Source: Asterias rubens
Lineage: Eukaryota; Echinodermata; Asteroidea; Forcipulatida; Asteriidae
DNA: 64,000 nucleotides
Direction: 5' to 3'
Assembly (NCBI RefSeq): GCF_902459465.1
Contig: NC_047062.1
Coordinates: forward strand, 30,312,673 to 30,376,672
The notes below the pieces were generated by a model. It ran no database searches. It saw only the letters and a list, made by a program, of their open reading frames with translations, and had not been told where the DNA came from. Shown here piece by piece: positions 39,901-43,669 of the stretch. The translations under genes were made by a program, and so were the position numbers. The stretch's first letter is position 1; each line of letters begins with the position of its first letter.

Positions 39901-42336
39901 AAAACAGCATAAATTAAGTATTTAACTATGCTCACCTCCGTGAAGAGTTAAACAATGACATTTCTGACGTAATTTGTTCAAAGATTACGAAAGTTTTCCT
40001 TCACGTACGTAGAGTCAATCACGATCAAAAGAAAAAGCAAATCGCCATCTTTAAATTAGATCCGGTTATTTTTATGAATGAACCGAGTGACACTGTCTAA
40101 AACTAATATCAATAGCGCCCTCTAGCGGCGAAAAAAACTATTTGAATATCTGGTTAATTTCGGATAGTTGGCCAGCGGTATCCGAATATCAAAATTTCAC
40201 TTTTCGCCCAGCACTAGTTAGAGCAAGGCCTGCTTTTGTTATTTTCTTTCATAAAACAAACAAGCTACTGTATTTATTTGAACAAAGTTATAAGCAAGTT
40301 CAAGACATGAATCTGGGCAAGAAATAAGTCAATTGTATCAAAGGGCTACACAGGGCTAGTAATCTCACAGCTAAGCATGTGCAAATTACACAGTTACCAA
40401 GTTAACTGATTGATCGTCCAGTAACGTATTATTACAGTTCAGATAATCATTGACAACTTTACTCAAAAGTGCCACAAAATGCAGACTACATTTGGTTTCA
40501 CGGTTGTATGCAACGCACAATACACATTTTTCGTGCGACACAAGCAGTCACATATGGTTTCTAATAGCTCTCTACTTTGCATGAAAAGAGGGGCATTCTG
40601 TTTTCAAATTAGGGTACATTGGAAAGAAATGTAAAACGTAGTGCTGTCAATAGACCTTTATCATGGTGCAGCCATCTTGATTTTCTCTCATTGATATCAA
40701 TGTTACCAAACCGAGGCTGGAAGAACAAAGTAGCCTGGTTCATGATTATTAGCATTCATTATTGTTCTTCGATACGAGGAACATGACCAAGTAAAGAAGG
40801 AGGTAGCATGATAATGGTCTATTCAGACACAGGATGGTGGTGAAGGGTTGCCAGATGGTTGTGTTGGTTGAGTGGTCTGAAGAGGTTGTTTTACTGTGCA
40901 GGCTTCACATGTGCACACAGTTTGCTTGGGACTGCCAATGGTTTGTGCAGACAGAGTCGAACCGTTGCACATAAATAATGTTTCTTTAATTTGATTAAAA
41001 TGTCTGTCTTGTGTTTGGCATTGCATTTCCACTCTTTCAGTCCATATTATTTGCACTCTAACCAGAGGGCCTAAAGTAGTACACCACATAGCTTGATGTT
41101 TTGGAAACTTGTCTTATTTTGAATTTCCTAGAAGGCTCAAAACAACTTTCTTTTGTGGGGGTCAATTGATGGTCAAGTTGTTTTTCGGTGTATTTCACCA
41201 ACATTCTCTTGCTATGTTGATCTGAAAACACCCTCTAGTGTTCAATGTTTCTTGCCCAATTATTCTTGCAAAGTAGAGGGATGTTAAAAATAATTTGGGA
41301 AGCTAATCCTCCTTACTCACAGCTAAGAGCTGAATTGCGAAGGGCGGGGCTACAAAGTGTTCAAGAAGCAGCCATGCAAGGGCGCCTTTGGAATCCAGCC
41401 ATCAACCCATTATGACCACAGAGCACAGCCAAAGTAATTAATAATAATAATAATAATAATAAGACTTGTAATGCGCACATATCCACCCTGCTGGGTGTTC
41501 AAGGCGCAGTAAAACCAAAAACAAAACAAAAAACAAAACACAACACAAAGAAAAACAGACACAACAAAATTAGTCATTGAAAACCTGTGGCATAAGATAA
41601 GTTTTGAGAAGAGACTTGAATTTTGCAATACAAAGACAAGATCGAAGATTAAGTGGTAGAGAGTTCCAGATGCGTTGGTTTTTCCCGAGGGAGGAAAACC
41701 AGATGGTCTAGAAAACCCTCGTAGCACAGTCAGAGAACCAAGCACAACTCAACTCACATATATAGCGCTGGCCGGGTATCGAACCAGGGTCAACTTGGTG
41801 GGAGGCGAGTGCTTTGAGCACAAGCCAACCATGCCCCCGATCTATAGCATTGTGCAAAACGGCTATTATCCTGCTAATTGTTGCTAAGCGCAAAATTTGT
41901 CAGAAAAAGTGTCTGCACGAGCAGCTCTATGAAGTTGGGCCGATGTGTCAAGATGTATTGATTCTTATAAATTGACAACAACAAATCGCTGAGGCTTACC
42001 TCTCAGTTCTAGAGAATGTATCAAAAAGCAGGCTTTTTTTACGTGGAAAGATTTAAGCTGAATTCAAATAAAAATCTGAAATTTATCATCCCTGTAAAAA
42101 GTCGCTGATGCTTACCTCGTCATCATCGTCTTGTAAGATGCCAAAGTCATCCCCCAGGCTGCTGACCTCCCCATCATCCTCCATTAGATTGTGGTGGAGA
42201 GGGGCAAAGGTGCTCATTGGTCCGTTGATGGGAGGTCGTTCAAAGGTCATCTCGACCGGAATGGTCTCAAATGCGTTCATTTTGTTGCTAAGACTTAATC
42301 TGTTATTCTGAAGTAGACGCGCAGAATTAGTTTCTC
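1..42336 (-). CDS. PDZ-domain protein gene, 5' part (runs off the left edge)
   Basis: Three exons (42336-42116, 39216-39108, 41-1) join in phase on the minus strand with GT-AG borders. The start at 42280 is supported by an in-frame TGA about 50 bases upstream in the same exon. Residues 1-55 are acidic and low in complexity, ending in a run of Asp/Glu. Residues 56 onward match a PDZ domain: strand 1, a GFSV carboxylate-binding loop followed by MGG (about residues 71-76), a strand reading FLPRVDEI, then GSPADRSDLEVGDE, which is the usual PDZ helix and turn. PDZ domains bind C-terminal peptides of partner proteins, so a scaffold or signalling adaptor is likely. I could not name the family, because an N-terminal PDZ after a short acidic tail occurs in several. 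The gene is partial: the rest of the PDZ and everything after it lie outside the window. The join across the 39-kb intron rests on phase and domain continuity. Confidence 0.8.
166..318 (-). mobile_element. A-family copy (minus), ends eroded
   Basis: GAAAGGGCAAGGGCACCAAG, AAAGGGCACCCTATGAGGAA and GGGGGCATGGAGGCAATTGC are present. Both CAGGCCTG termini are lost. Confidence 0.75.
597..838. mobile_element. F-family element, diverged
   Basis: The ends are GGCCAATTTCGCAGAGCTGC and GCTCTATGAAATTGGGCC. TTGCTTAAGCACGAAAATAG lies inside. Confidence 0.75.
950..1325 (+). mobile_element. E-family element, diverged, with a different central palindrome
   Basis: It starts at TTTTAAAGGGAAGCTACAC. TATAAAACATTGTGGGAAAC and TTTTCACAGGTTTGTTATTT are present. 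The centre is a perfect 26-bp palindrome built on AAAAGACTTCTAG (1112-1137), in place of the usual GAGACCTC hairpin. Confidence 0.75.
1720..1855 (+). mobile_element. A-family copy, diverged
   Basis: GGTGCCCCTTGAAATGTTCA and AAATGCCTTGGTGCCCTTGC survive. The termini are not preserved. Confidence 0.65.
2183..2364. mobile_element. J element, diverged
   Basis: CAATAGACCGAACCATTAAG and CTCGATCAGTCTATT form the ends. The interior matches the 12.8-kb copy. Confidence 0.75.
2725..3300 (+). repeat. Three tandem B-family units, about 180 bp each
   Basis: Each unit has GGGGTACACTCACTGTG, a CATTACCAGGC...TTCCATCTTTG block, AAGGGCA, GGGCACTTCCATTG and GGGGGCACCAA. The units start near 2725, 2915 and 3085. 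This is a segmental tandem amplification that includes B-family termini plus flanking DNA. Confidence 0.75.
3129..3505 (+). mobile_element. B-family element carrying a C-family insertion
   Basis: It begins CAGACCCGGAATTCCGTC and ends ATTTCAGGCCTG. After AGACCAGGGG it is interrupted and resumes at GGGCAACAGAGGTCATGG. The centre (3171-3277) is an inverted repeat with arms of about 40-45 bp around TTTTCCAATGG / CCATTGGAAAA. Confidence 0.75.
3299..3448. mobile_element. C-family element inside the B-family copy
   Basis: The ends are GGGTGGATTTCACAAAGAG and CTCTTTGTGAAACCGACCCC. The internal TAGGACTAGTCCTA palindromes are present. Confidence 0.8.
3758..3902 (-). mobile_element. A-family copy (minus)
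   Basis: It contains GAGGCAATGACCAGGGGGC and ends TGAAGTATCAGGCCTG. The inner part (GGGCACAGCAATTTTCCTC) resembles the fragment near 45.0 kb. Confidence 0.75.
4180..4430 (-). mobile_element. SINE body/tail, second copy
   Basis: CACTGAGTGACGCTCAAGGT, TATTTTCCTGCAAAGTATTG and CAACCAGGAACACTG match the body of the adjacent copy. The head is missing. Confidence 0.7.
4450..4863 (-). mobile_element. tRNA-Leu-like SINE, near full length (minus)
   Basis: Read on the minus strand from 4863: a tRNA-like head with an A-box-like region, GGACTCAAGCTCTGGTG (anticodon-arm-like) and a B box GGGTTCGAGTTCCGG. Then come GACACTTACAATTGTCC and a long conserved body with AGGTGCTGTGGTGCAATTTG (given on the plus strand). 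The anticodon-loop region resembles tRNA-Leu(CAA). Length about 410 bp. Confidence 0.75.
5694..5720. repeat. TAA microsatellite
   Basis: Nine TAA units. No element could be attached to it. Confidence 0.8.
5927..6474. mobile_element. C-family palindromic element, split by D
   Basis: The ends are AAGGGTGGATTTCGCAAAGAG and its complement near GTGAAATCGACGCCTGG. The body is rich in TAGGACTAGTCCTA-type palindromes. It is inserted in an A-family element, whose halves resume on either side. Confidence 0.8.
6051..6417. mobile_element. hAT-type non-autonomous element (D), nested
   Basis: The 367-bp element is flanked by a perfect 8-bp duplication GTTAGGAC (6043-6050 and 6418-6425). The termini are CAGTGTTGTAGCC and GCTACAACCCTG. 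An 8-bp target site with CAG-TG ends is typical of hAT elements. No transposase is present. It sits inside a C-family element. Confidence 0.85.
6640..6795 (-). mobile_element. SINE head fragment (minus)
   Basis: GGTCACAAGTGTGACAGG, GTTCGAACCCACACC and ACTTAAGTCCAATGCAC match the tRNA-like head. Confidence 0.65.
7560..7722 (-). mobile_element. A-family copy (minus), partly deleted
   Basis: It opens CAGGCCTAATGCTTC and keeps TTTCAAGGGGCACCAAG and AGGGGCATAGAGGCAATG. The middle and far end are rearranged. Confidence 0.65.
8186..8309 (-). mobile_element. A-family copy (minus), cut by a C-family fragment
   Basis: It starts CAGGCCTGTTTGCTTCGG and breaks off within CAATGACCAG. At once GCCGATTTCACAAAACGCTA of a C-family end follows (about 8311-8350), so C inserted here and was then truncated. 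Confidence 0.7.
8764..9137 (+). mobile_element. E-family element with TTAA target duplication, reference copy
   Basis: The 374-bp element lies between two TTAA sites (8760-8763, 9138-9141). The inverted ends are AGGCACTGGACACTATTGG and CCAATAGTGTCCAGTGTCT. The centre holds a GAGACCTC...GAGGTCTC hairpin, and the right half has TTTGTTATTTTATGCATATG. TTAA duplication is the mark of piggyBac-like transposition, though a TA target cannot be fully ruled out. It has no coding capacity. Confidence 0.85.
9758..9835 (+). mobile_element. tRNA-like SINE head or pseudo-tRNA
   Basis: It has an A box TAGCTCAGTTGGTAGAG and a B box GGTTCGAATCCCACTC, and ends in a T run. The acceptor and anticodon stems do not pair well, so it is not a working tRNA gene. 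Confidence 0.6.
11188..11330. mobile_element. F-family fragment
   Basis: GGGACCGATTTCCTAGAGCT and GCTTAGCAGAAGTACCAG are present. The right end is cut by an A-family fragment. Confidence 0.6.
11343..11445 (-). mobile_element. A-family fragment (minus)
   Basis: AAAGGGCACCCTATGAGGAA, AAGGGCACCAAGGCACGG and CGTGAAGTATCATG are visible. It abuts an F-family fragment on its left. Confidence 0.7.
11510..11625 (+). mobile_element. Probable LINE 3' tail (AATAAATAAATAAAT)
   Basis: CTGTATTTGGCAGCTC, TTGGTCAATAAATAAATAAA and an A-rich run suggest a retroposed 3' end. Confidence 0.4.
12074..12233 (+). mobile_element. B-family element, near complete
   Basis: It runs from CAGGCCTGGAATTTCATC to GTAATTTCAGG with GAAAGGGCAAGGGCATTTTT, GGGCACTTCCATTGGAAAAT and GACCAGGGGCAACAGAGGCC. 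Confidence 0.8.
12545..12563. repeat. G homopolymer, about 19 bases
   Basis: It is the longest of many poly-G/poly-C tracts in the window. Others lie near 2070, 7515, 13265, 17092, 21292, 23092, 25563, 25757, 25840, 28850 and 31680. Confidence 0.85.
12824..13027. mobile_element. J element, complete inverted-repeat transposon
   Basis: The 27-29 bp inverted ends begin CAATAGACCAATCCATTAAG and complement CTAATGGATCGGTCTATTG. The interior has CATTGCGTATTGACCAATCA and CAGAAAGGCATTGGAGAGGC. No coding region. Confidence 0.8.
13040..13320. repeat. Tandem duplication, then a G-rich degenerate repeat
   Basis: CAGTTCCCGCATCCTGGAGA plus TTTTTTTGCTA occurs twice in tandem (13043-13118). At 13200-13320, blocks of the type ATCTCCTGGGGACAGA recur four times in diverged form with G runs between. 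Confidence 0.7.
14375..14630 (-). mobile_element. E-family fragment (minus)
   Basis: TACCTTTGCAAGGGTGTTTT, GTTTTATAACATCAACAGCT and TCTACCAAGTAATTTG align to the E interior. The left end is lost. Confidence 0.6.
14990..15235 (-). mobile_element. LINE 3' fragment (reverse-transcriptase C-terminus)
   Basis: The minus strand encodes PRVWNELPACLRGAISMPVF and then NRLLKTFLF, the same conserved LINE terminus. The rest of the ORF is absent. Confidence 0.7.
15344..15723 (-). mobile_element. E-family element (minus) with TTAA duplication
   Basis: TTAA lies at 15340-15343 and 15724-15727. The central hairpin is TTTCGAGACCTCAAG...CTGAGGTCTCGAAA. The right TTAA is shared with the next element. Confidence 0.85.
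15728..15908 (+). mobile_element. E-related element (E2 type), abutting the E copy
   Basis: It starts AGGGAAGGTACAGTG directly at the shared TTAA, with CTTTCGATAGTATAGAGCAT and TTTGAATCTGAGAAGC. It is truncated by a TAA microsatellite. Confidence 0.65.
15909..16050 (-). repeat. TAA microsatellite with retroposon tail
   Basis: About 11 TAA units (15912-15945) are followed by CATTTATAGAGCGCTAAATA and TTCTAAGCGCTATAACC. This resembles a reversed SINE/LINE 3' end. Confidence 0.5.
16870..17296 (-). mobile_element. Two SINE copies in tandem (minus)
   Basis: The segments 16870-17068 and 17069-17296 repeat GCTGCCGATCAAACCAGGA, CACAACACACAATTTACGTC-type and AAGTGTCAAGACTGGGACTC-type blocks. Only the second has the full head. 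A G tract of about 12 bases expands in the second copy. Confidence 0.75.
17938..18112 (-). mobile_element. A-family copy (minus), nearly full length
   Basis: It runs from CAGGCCTGTATGCTTCG to ATGAAGTATCTGC. It directly abuts the tandem SINE-head array. Confidence 0.8.
18113..18925 (-). repeat. Four tandem SINE heads, about 180-230 bp each
   Basis: The units begin CTGCAAGCTGTA... near 18110, 18289, 18481 and 18691. Each has CAAGTGTCACGACCAGGACT-type sequence, GAACCMACACTCTGCTGAT and GCTCGCAACGACA. Units 1-3 are more alike than the fourth, which has a TATATA run. The B-box and anticodon-arm regions are kept, but the SINE body is absent. Confidence 0.8.
19200..20360. other. No feature recognised
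   Basis: AT-rich intron DNA. I saw only short A/T homopolymers (19716-19730). Confidence 0.5.
20365..20543 (+). mobile_element. A-family copy, full length
   Basis: The ends are CAGGCCTGATACTACAAG and GCATACAGGCCCTG, and all internal blocks are present. Confidence 0.82.
20550..23630. other. Mostly featureless intron DNA
   Basis: A degenerate tRNA-like SINE trace (GGATTCAAACTCGC near 20952) and C/G tracts near 21292 and 23092 are the only structures noted. Confidence 0.45.
23635..24000 (+). mobile_element. E2-type element, diverged
   Basis: GACTTGGTTAGAAGTG, CTTTCGATAGTATAAAGCAT and ATTTTCACAGGTTTGTTTTA are recognisable. Confidence 0.6.
24380..24515 (-). mobile_element. SINE head fragment (minus)
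   Basis: CAAGACACAAGTGTCACGAC and GATTCGAACCCACATTC are followed by CTTCAGTCCACCACTC. It abuts an A-family element. Confidence 0.65.
24521..25082 (+). mobile_element. A-family element interrupted by a hAT-type element
   Basis: It starts CAGGCCTGATACTTCATG, is broken in the GCGCCCTT target, and resumes with TACCAATACAAGC. It ends at AGGTCTG (25082). Confidence 0.85.
24641..25005. mobile_element. hAT-type element with TAAGCTTGGGCGATATCG ends
   Basis: The 365-bp element has matching terminal inverted repeats and a perfect 8-bp duplication GCGCCCTT (24633-24640 and 25006-25013). The interior is rich in GATATCG / CGATAT palindromes. It is inserted inside an A-family element. Confidence 0.88.
25573..25743 (+). 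mobile_element. A-family copy between C tracts
   Basis: The ends are CAGGCCTGATAAATCCTG and GCAAACAGGCCTG. Runs of C flank both sides, so the target was probably a C-rich tract. Confidence 0.8.
26249..26528. mobile_element. C-family element, longest copy
   Basis: It runs from AGGGTCGATTTCACAAA to TTTGAGAAATCGACCCCT. It is densely palindromic (CTAACTTAGGAT, GATAAGACGAGTCCTAACTC). No target duplication could be fixed. Confidence 0.8.
26850..27885 (-). mobile_element. SINE split by a 650-bp insertion
   Basis: The tail is at about 26850-27060 (CGCTCAAGGCGCTTCAATAT, GGTGCTATTGGCGCAATATG) and the head at about 27715-27885 (GACCATCGACTTTACGTCCC, GACTCAAACCCACC). The order fits one minus-strand copy with DNA inserted between. 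Confidence 0.65.
27063..27517. mobile_element. Inverted-repeat insertion(s) splitting a SINE copy
   Basis: One imperfect palindrome at 27063-27170 has GGCGTTTTGTACACCC and GGGTGTACAAAACCCATGGC. An overlapping pair, CAATTGTTTTGTTATACCTT (27163) and GGTATAACAATTG (27502-27515), bounds a GC-richer core. The SINE tail lies to the left and its head to the right (27715). Confidence 0.6.
27900..29190. other. No feature recognised
   Basis: Intron DNA with a C tract at 28850. No repeat family or exon was identified. Confidence 0.45.
29205..29440 (+). mobile_element. E-related fragment, strongly diverged
   Basis: GCTGTTGATAATGTATAATA and TTGAGAAACGATTCCCT echo the E family. No ends are preserved. Confidence 0.4.
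30178..30573. repeat. 85-bp direct repeat flanking an A-family copy
   Basis: GGTTAATACAATCCATTGCT and ACAAGTGGATTTCCGTACAT at 30200-30260 recur as GGTTAATACAATCAATTGCT and ACAAGTGGATTTCCATACAT at 30515-30570. Confidence 0.8.
30263..30437 (+). mobile_element. A-family copy flanked by a direct duplication of host DNA
   Basis: It starts near CAGGCCATACTTCACTG and ends GCATACAGGCCTG. AATAC occurs on both flanks. An 85-bp segment to its left (30178-30262) recurs at 30491-30573. Confidence 0.8.
31010..31260 (-). mobile_element. E2-type element (minus), diverged
   Basis: AAGGTGGTCGCGTG, ACTTCTCAGATTCAAATTTG and CATTACTTCAGAGTGAAATG match the complement of the E2 interior. Confidence 0.55.
31950..32190 (-). 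mobile_element. LINE 3' fragment (reverse-transcriptase C-terminus)
   Basis: Minus-strand KARYSERVFSVATPNLWNTL matches the conserved YG/SER-FS-A-P-LWN-LP segment of LINE ORF2. Confidence 0.7.
32200..33430. other. No feature recognised
   Basis: Intron DNA, AT-rich, without a recognisable element. Confidence 0.4.
33440..33608 (+). mobile_element. LINE/SINE 3' tail with ATT repeat
   Basis: AAAGCGCATAGGGACTTCTC, TATGCGCTCTACAAAAATGG and then ATTATTATTATTAT form a typical GCGC-rich 3' end with a microsatellite. Confidence 0.5.
34900..35110 (+). other. Possible decayed exon-like stretch
   Basis: An open stretch of about 60 codons (DEALVQLHRPKHVIRD, then a Lys/Arg-rich tail) follows a CAG at 34920. 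No donor or partner exon was found, and the function is unknown. Confidence 0.15.
35667..35877. mobile_element. Inverted-repeat element with 38-bp ends
   Basis: The ends TTTGGTTTTCTTTAGATGAT and GGATAATCACTGTAAAAC recur as an almost exact complement at 35840-35877. An AAAC-rich stretch follows. Confidence 0.8.
35925..36080. repeat. Partial second copy of the 35.7-kb element interior
   Basis: ATGATAAATTATGGAGAATT and TCATTATTGCTAGATTAACT repeat the interior of the preceding element in the same order, without its ends. A CAAA-rich spacer separates them. Confidence 0.75.
36430..36935. repeat. Tandem repeat, about 107-118 bp unit, four to five units
   Basis: AAATCCAGGGTA recurs near 36435, 36554, 36671, 36778 and 36888. 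It is usually preceded by TGATCCAAGAA and followed by an AT-rich stretch ending in GAACTGTTACAGAAAT-like sequence. Confidence 0.8.
37063..37287 (-). pseudogene. Unidentified coding-like ORF inside the PDZ intron
   Basis: 74 codons with balanced, charged composition (LRDRLVNSAREGIFEAREGA, then LSIDTTDPGRIYTEARAPMN). No good splice sites were seen. It may be a relic of a mobile-element or host ORF. The family is not recognised. Confidence 0.25.
37533..37690. mobile_element. C-family element, diverged
   Basis: GATTTCACCAAACACTAGGA, ATCTCGAGTTAGGATAAG and CTATGTTAGGAAGAGTTTAA are recognisable. Confidence 0.65.
37796..37906 (-). mobile_element. B-family element (minus), shortened
   Basis: CAGGCCTGGAATCGCTGCCC opens it and GATGAAATTCCAGGCATG closes it, with GGCCTTGCCCTTTCAACATG inside. 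Confidence 0.7.
38158..38435 (-). mobile_element. E-family element (minus), internal deletion
   Basis: TAAAGGCACCAGACACC and CATGCATAAAATAACAAATC are clear. The centre is a short GCC...GGC stem followed by an AGGCCTG. Confidence 0.65.
39108..39216 (-). CDS. PDZ gene coding exon 2 (first half of PDZ domain)
   Basis: The exon is 109 nt: 36 codons plus one base (phase 1). The acceptor is TTTTTAG and the donor GTAAGT. It carries FFVVLEMIANDERFGFSVMG and then GIEEG...PRVDEILQ, covering the first PDZ strands and the peptide-binding loop. The spare G joins the GT that opens the next exon to form Gly. Confidence 0.82.
39495..40231. mobile_element. H-family element interrupted by a hAT-type element
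   Basis: It begins near AGGCCTTGAAACTTGGC, contains GGGCACCACGGCAATTGC and GGTGCCATGG, and ends CAAGGCCTG after the inserted hAT element. It resembles the copy at 45270-45379. Confidence 0.6.
39650..40216. mobile_element. hAT-type element with TAGGCCTGGGCGAAT ends
   Basis: The 567-bp element has inverted termini (TAGGCCTGGGCGAAT and, at the other end, TAGTGCTGGGCGAAA on the opposite strand) and a perfect 8-bp duplication GTTAGAGC (39642-39649 and 40217-40224). The interior has repeated ACCGGATAT / GAATATCCGG blocks. No transposase ORF is present. Confidence 0.88.
40648..40823. mobile_element. K element, J-like termini, different interior
   Basis: The ends are CAATAGACCTTTATCATGG and CATGATAATGGTCTATT. 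The interior is unlike J (GGCTGGAAGAACAAAGTAGC). Confidence 0.7.
41430..41690 (-). mobile_element. LINE 3' end with reverse-transcriptase C-terminus and ATT tail
   Basis: Minus-strand translation near 41660-41560 reads RIWNSLPLNLRSC and then FKSLLKTYLMPQ. This is the typical end of CR1/L2/Jockey-type reverse transcriptase ORFs (W-N-S/A-L-P...FK..LK). The 3' UTR ends in an ATT repeat at 41440-41462. Confidence 0.75.
41713..41850 (-). mobile_element. tRNA-like SINE fragment joined to a LINE end
   Basis: Minus-strand GCACTCGCCTCCCACCAAGT and CTGGTTCGATACCCGGC form tRNA-like boxes. A CTACGAGGGTTTTCTAG block leads directly into the LINE fragment. Confidence 0.5.
41885..41945. mobile_element. F-family right end only
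   Basis: GAGCAGCTCTATGAAGTTGG ends the fragment. Confidence 0.5.
42116..42336 (-). CDS. PDZ gene exon: 5' UTR end and first coding exon
   Basis: A pyrimidine-rich acceptor (CTTCTTACAG) precedes 42336 and a GTAAGC donor follows 42116. The coding part is 42280-42116, 55 codons, ending in phase 0. It starts MNAFETIPVE and ends in DDDDE. An in-frame TGA near the exon start fixes this ATG as the first possible one. The acceptor upstream means at least one non-coding 5' exon exists farther right. Confidence 0.8.
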
Positions 42337-42576
42337 ATCCTGTAAGAAGTTGAAAAGATTACAGAAATTTAAGTGGCAATCTTGAAACAATTTGAACTAG
42401 CAAAAAAAGATTTTAGAGATGAGCATTGAGAATAAACTCAGTAGGGATGGAGTTTTCTGCAATAGAAATTCCCGTCACTACATAAGACAATTGTTATGGG
42501 CTTCATTGTTTTTTCCCACTAAAAAAAACCCGCGGAATATTAAATGGTTACAACCAACAATGCTACTATGTAGGCA

Positions 42577-42655
42577 ATCTCGTTGTTCCAGTTGGTAAGA
42601 CATCTGCTCAAAAACGATAAAGATTTTGGGCTTGAATCCCACCCAAGTAACTATG
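42577..42655 (+). mobile_element. tRNA-like SINE, second family (plus)
   Basis: GGCAATCTCGTTGTTCCAGT, TGGTAAGACATCTGCTC and GCTTGAATCCCACCCAAGTA match the complement of the 60.3-kb copy. Confidence 0.6.
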
Positions 42656-43039
42656 AATTGTTTTAACAGAACATGGAAAAGTACTGAGTATAATGCATTT
42701 ACACAAATCAGGATTGGAAGGCTAAAACCAATAACCACGATGTGTTTACATGCTGAAAACTTTGCAAGTTTTTCACTATTTTTTACTGACTCACACACAA
42801 GGGATTAAGCCCAACTTTTGACAGTTGTTATTTCATGTTTATGGCCCACATTACAATCCCAATCCCAATCTGCAAATATTTTGTCAGCCCAACCAATCAT
42901 GTCATGAAGAGGATTCTAAAGTCAAATGTTGTGAAGGATCGCTGACGACTTGCACTACTGGATCCCACCTGTCTGATTGTCATGGGATGATACGCATTCA
43001 TCCTGTGGGTTTATGGAAGCCATTTTTGAGGATGGTGCT

Positions 43040-43219
43040 CAGGCGTGCCTGATACTTCACGGAGGCAACGAAGGCAACTGCCTCCATGCCCCCTGGTCAT
43101 TGCCTTGGTGCCCTTGAAATGCACAGTAGAAATTTACAATTTCCTCATAGGGTGCCCTTTACCAACAAGAAAATCGCTTGGTGCCCCTTGCTCTTTCAAA
43201 AATGAAGCATACAGGCCTG
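43040..43219 (+). mobile_element. A-family inverted-repeat element, nearly complete reference copy
   Basis: It runs from CAGGCGTGCCTGATACTTC to GCATACAGGCCTG. Diagnostic blocks in order are GCCTCCATGCCCCCTGGTCA, TTGCCTTGGTGCCCTTGAAA, AATTTACAATTTCCTCATAG, GGTGCCCTTTACCAA and CTTTCAAAAATGAAGC. The ends are short inverted repeats (CAGGCCTG + ATACTTC / TATGCTTC). A GGTGCT flank on both sides may be a target duplication. It has no coding capacity, and the transposase source is unknown. Confidence 0.85.
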
Positions 43220-43410
43220 GGTGCTGCTCGTGGGGATGGGAGACTTTTAATGAGCTGCTTAGTGTTTGATGGACAGGCCAGTTACGTAACGTCAGAGTTG
43301 CGGAGGCCCCAGGGGAATGTCAGGGAACATTATGTGACATTTCCTCTGTAGATCATTGAGGGAGTGGAGTGGAGACGAGAGAGTGTACTACACAGTTACT
43401 ACATGTATCC

Positions 43411-43550
43411 CAGGCCTGATTGCCTCAATGCCCCCTGCTCATTGCCTTGAAGTCACAGTAGAAATTTACAATTTCCTCATAGGGTGCCCTTTACCTAGGA
43501 GTAATTGCCTTGGTGCCCTTGCCCTTTTAAAACTGAAGTTTACAGGCCTG
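43411..43550 (+). mobile_element. A-family copy with internal deletion
   Basis: It opens CAGGCCTGATTGCCTC and ends TACAGGCCTG. About 25-30 bp near GATACTTCACGG are missing compared with other copies. Confidence 0.8.
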
Positions 43551-43559
43551 CTATTCCAT

Positions 43560-43660
43560 ACTAGGCTCAATTTCGTAATGCTGCTTGTTAGCAGACAATA
43601 GTGCTTAGCAAATTTCCCTGCCTAGTAAAAAATTAACAGGGAACCAGAGTCAAACAATAA
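43560..43660. mobile_element. F-family left-end fragment
   Basis: TAGGCTCAATTTCGTAATGC and GCTTAGCAAATTTCCCTGCC are recognisable. Confidence 0.5.
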
Positions 43661-43669
43661 ATGAGGCGT

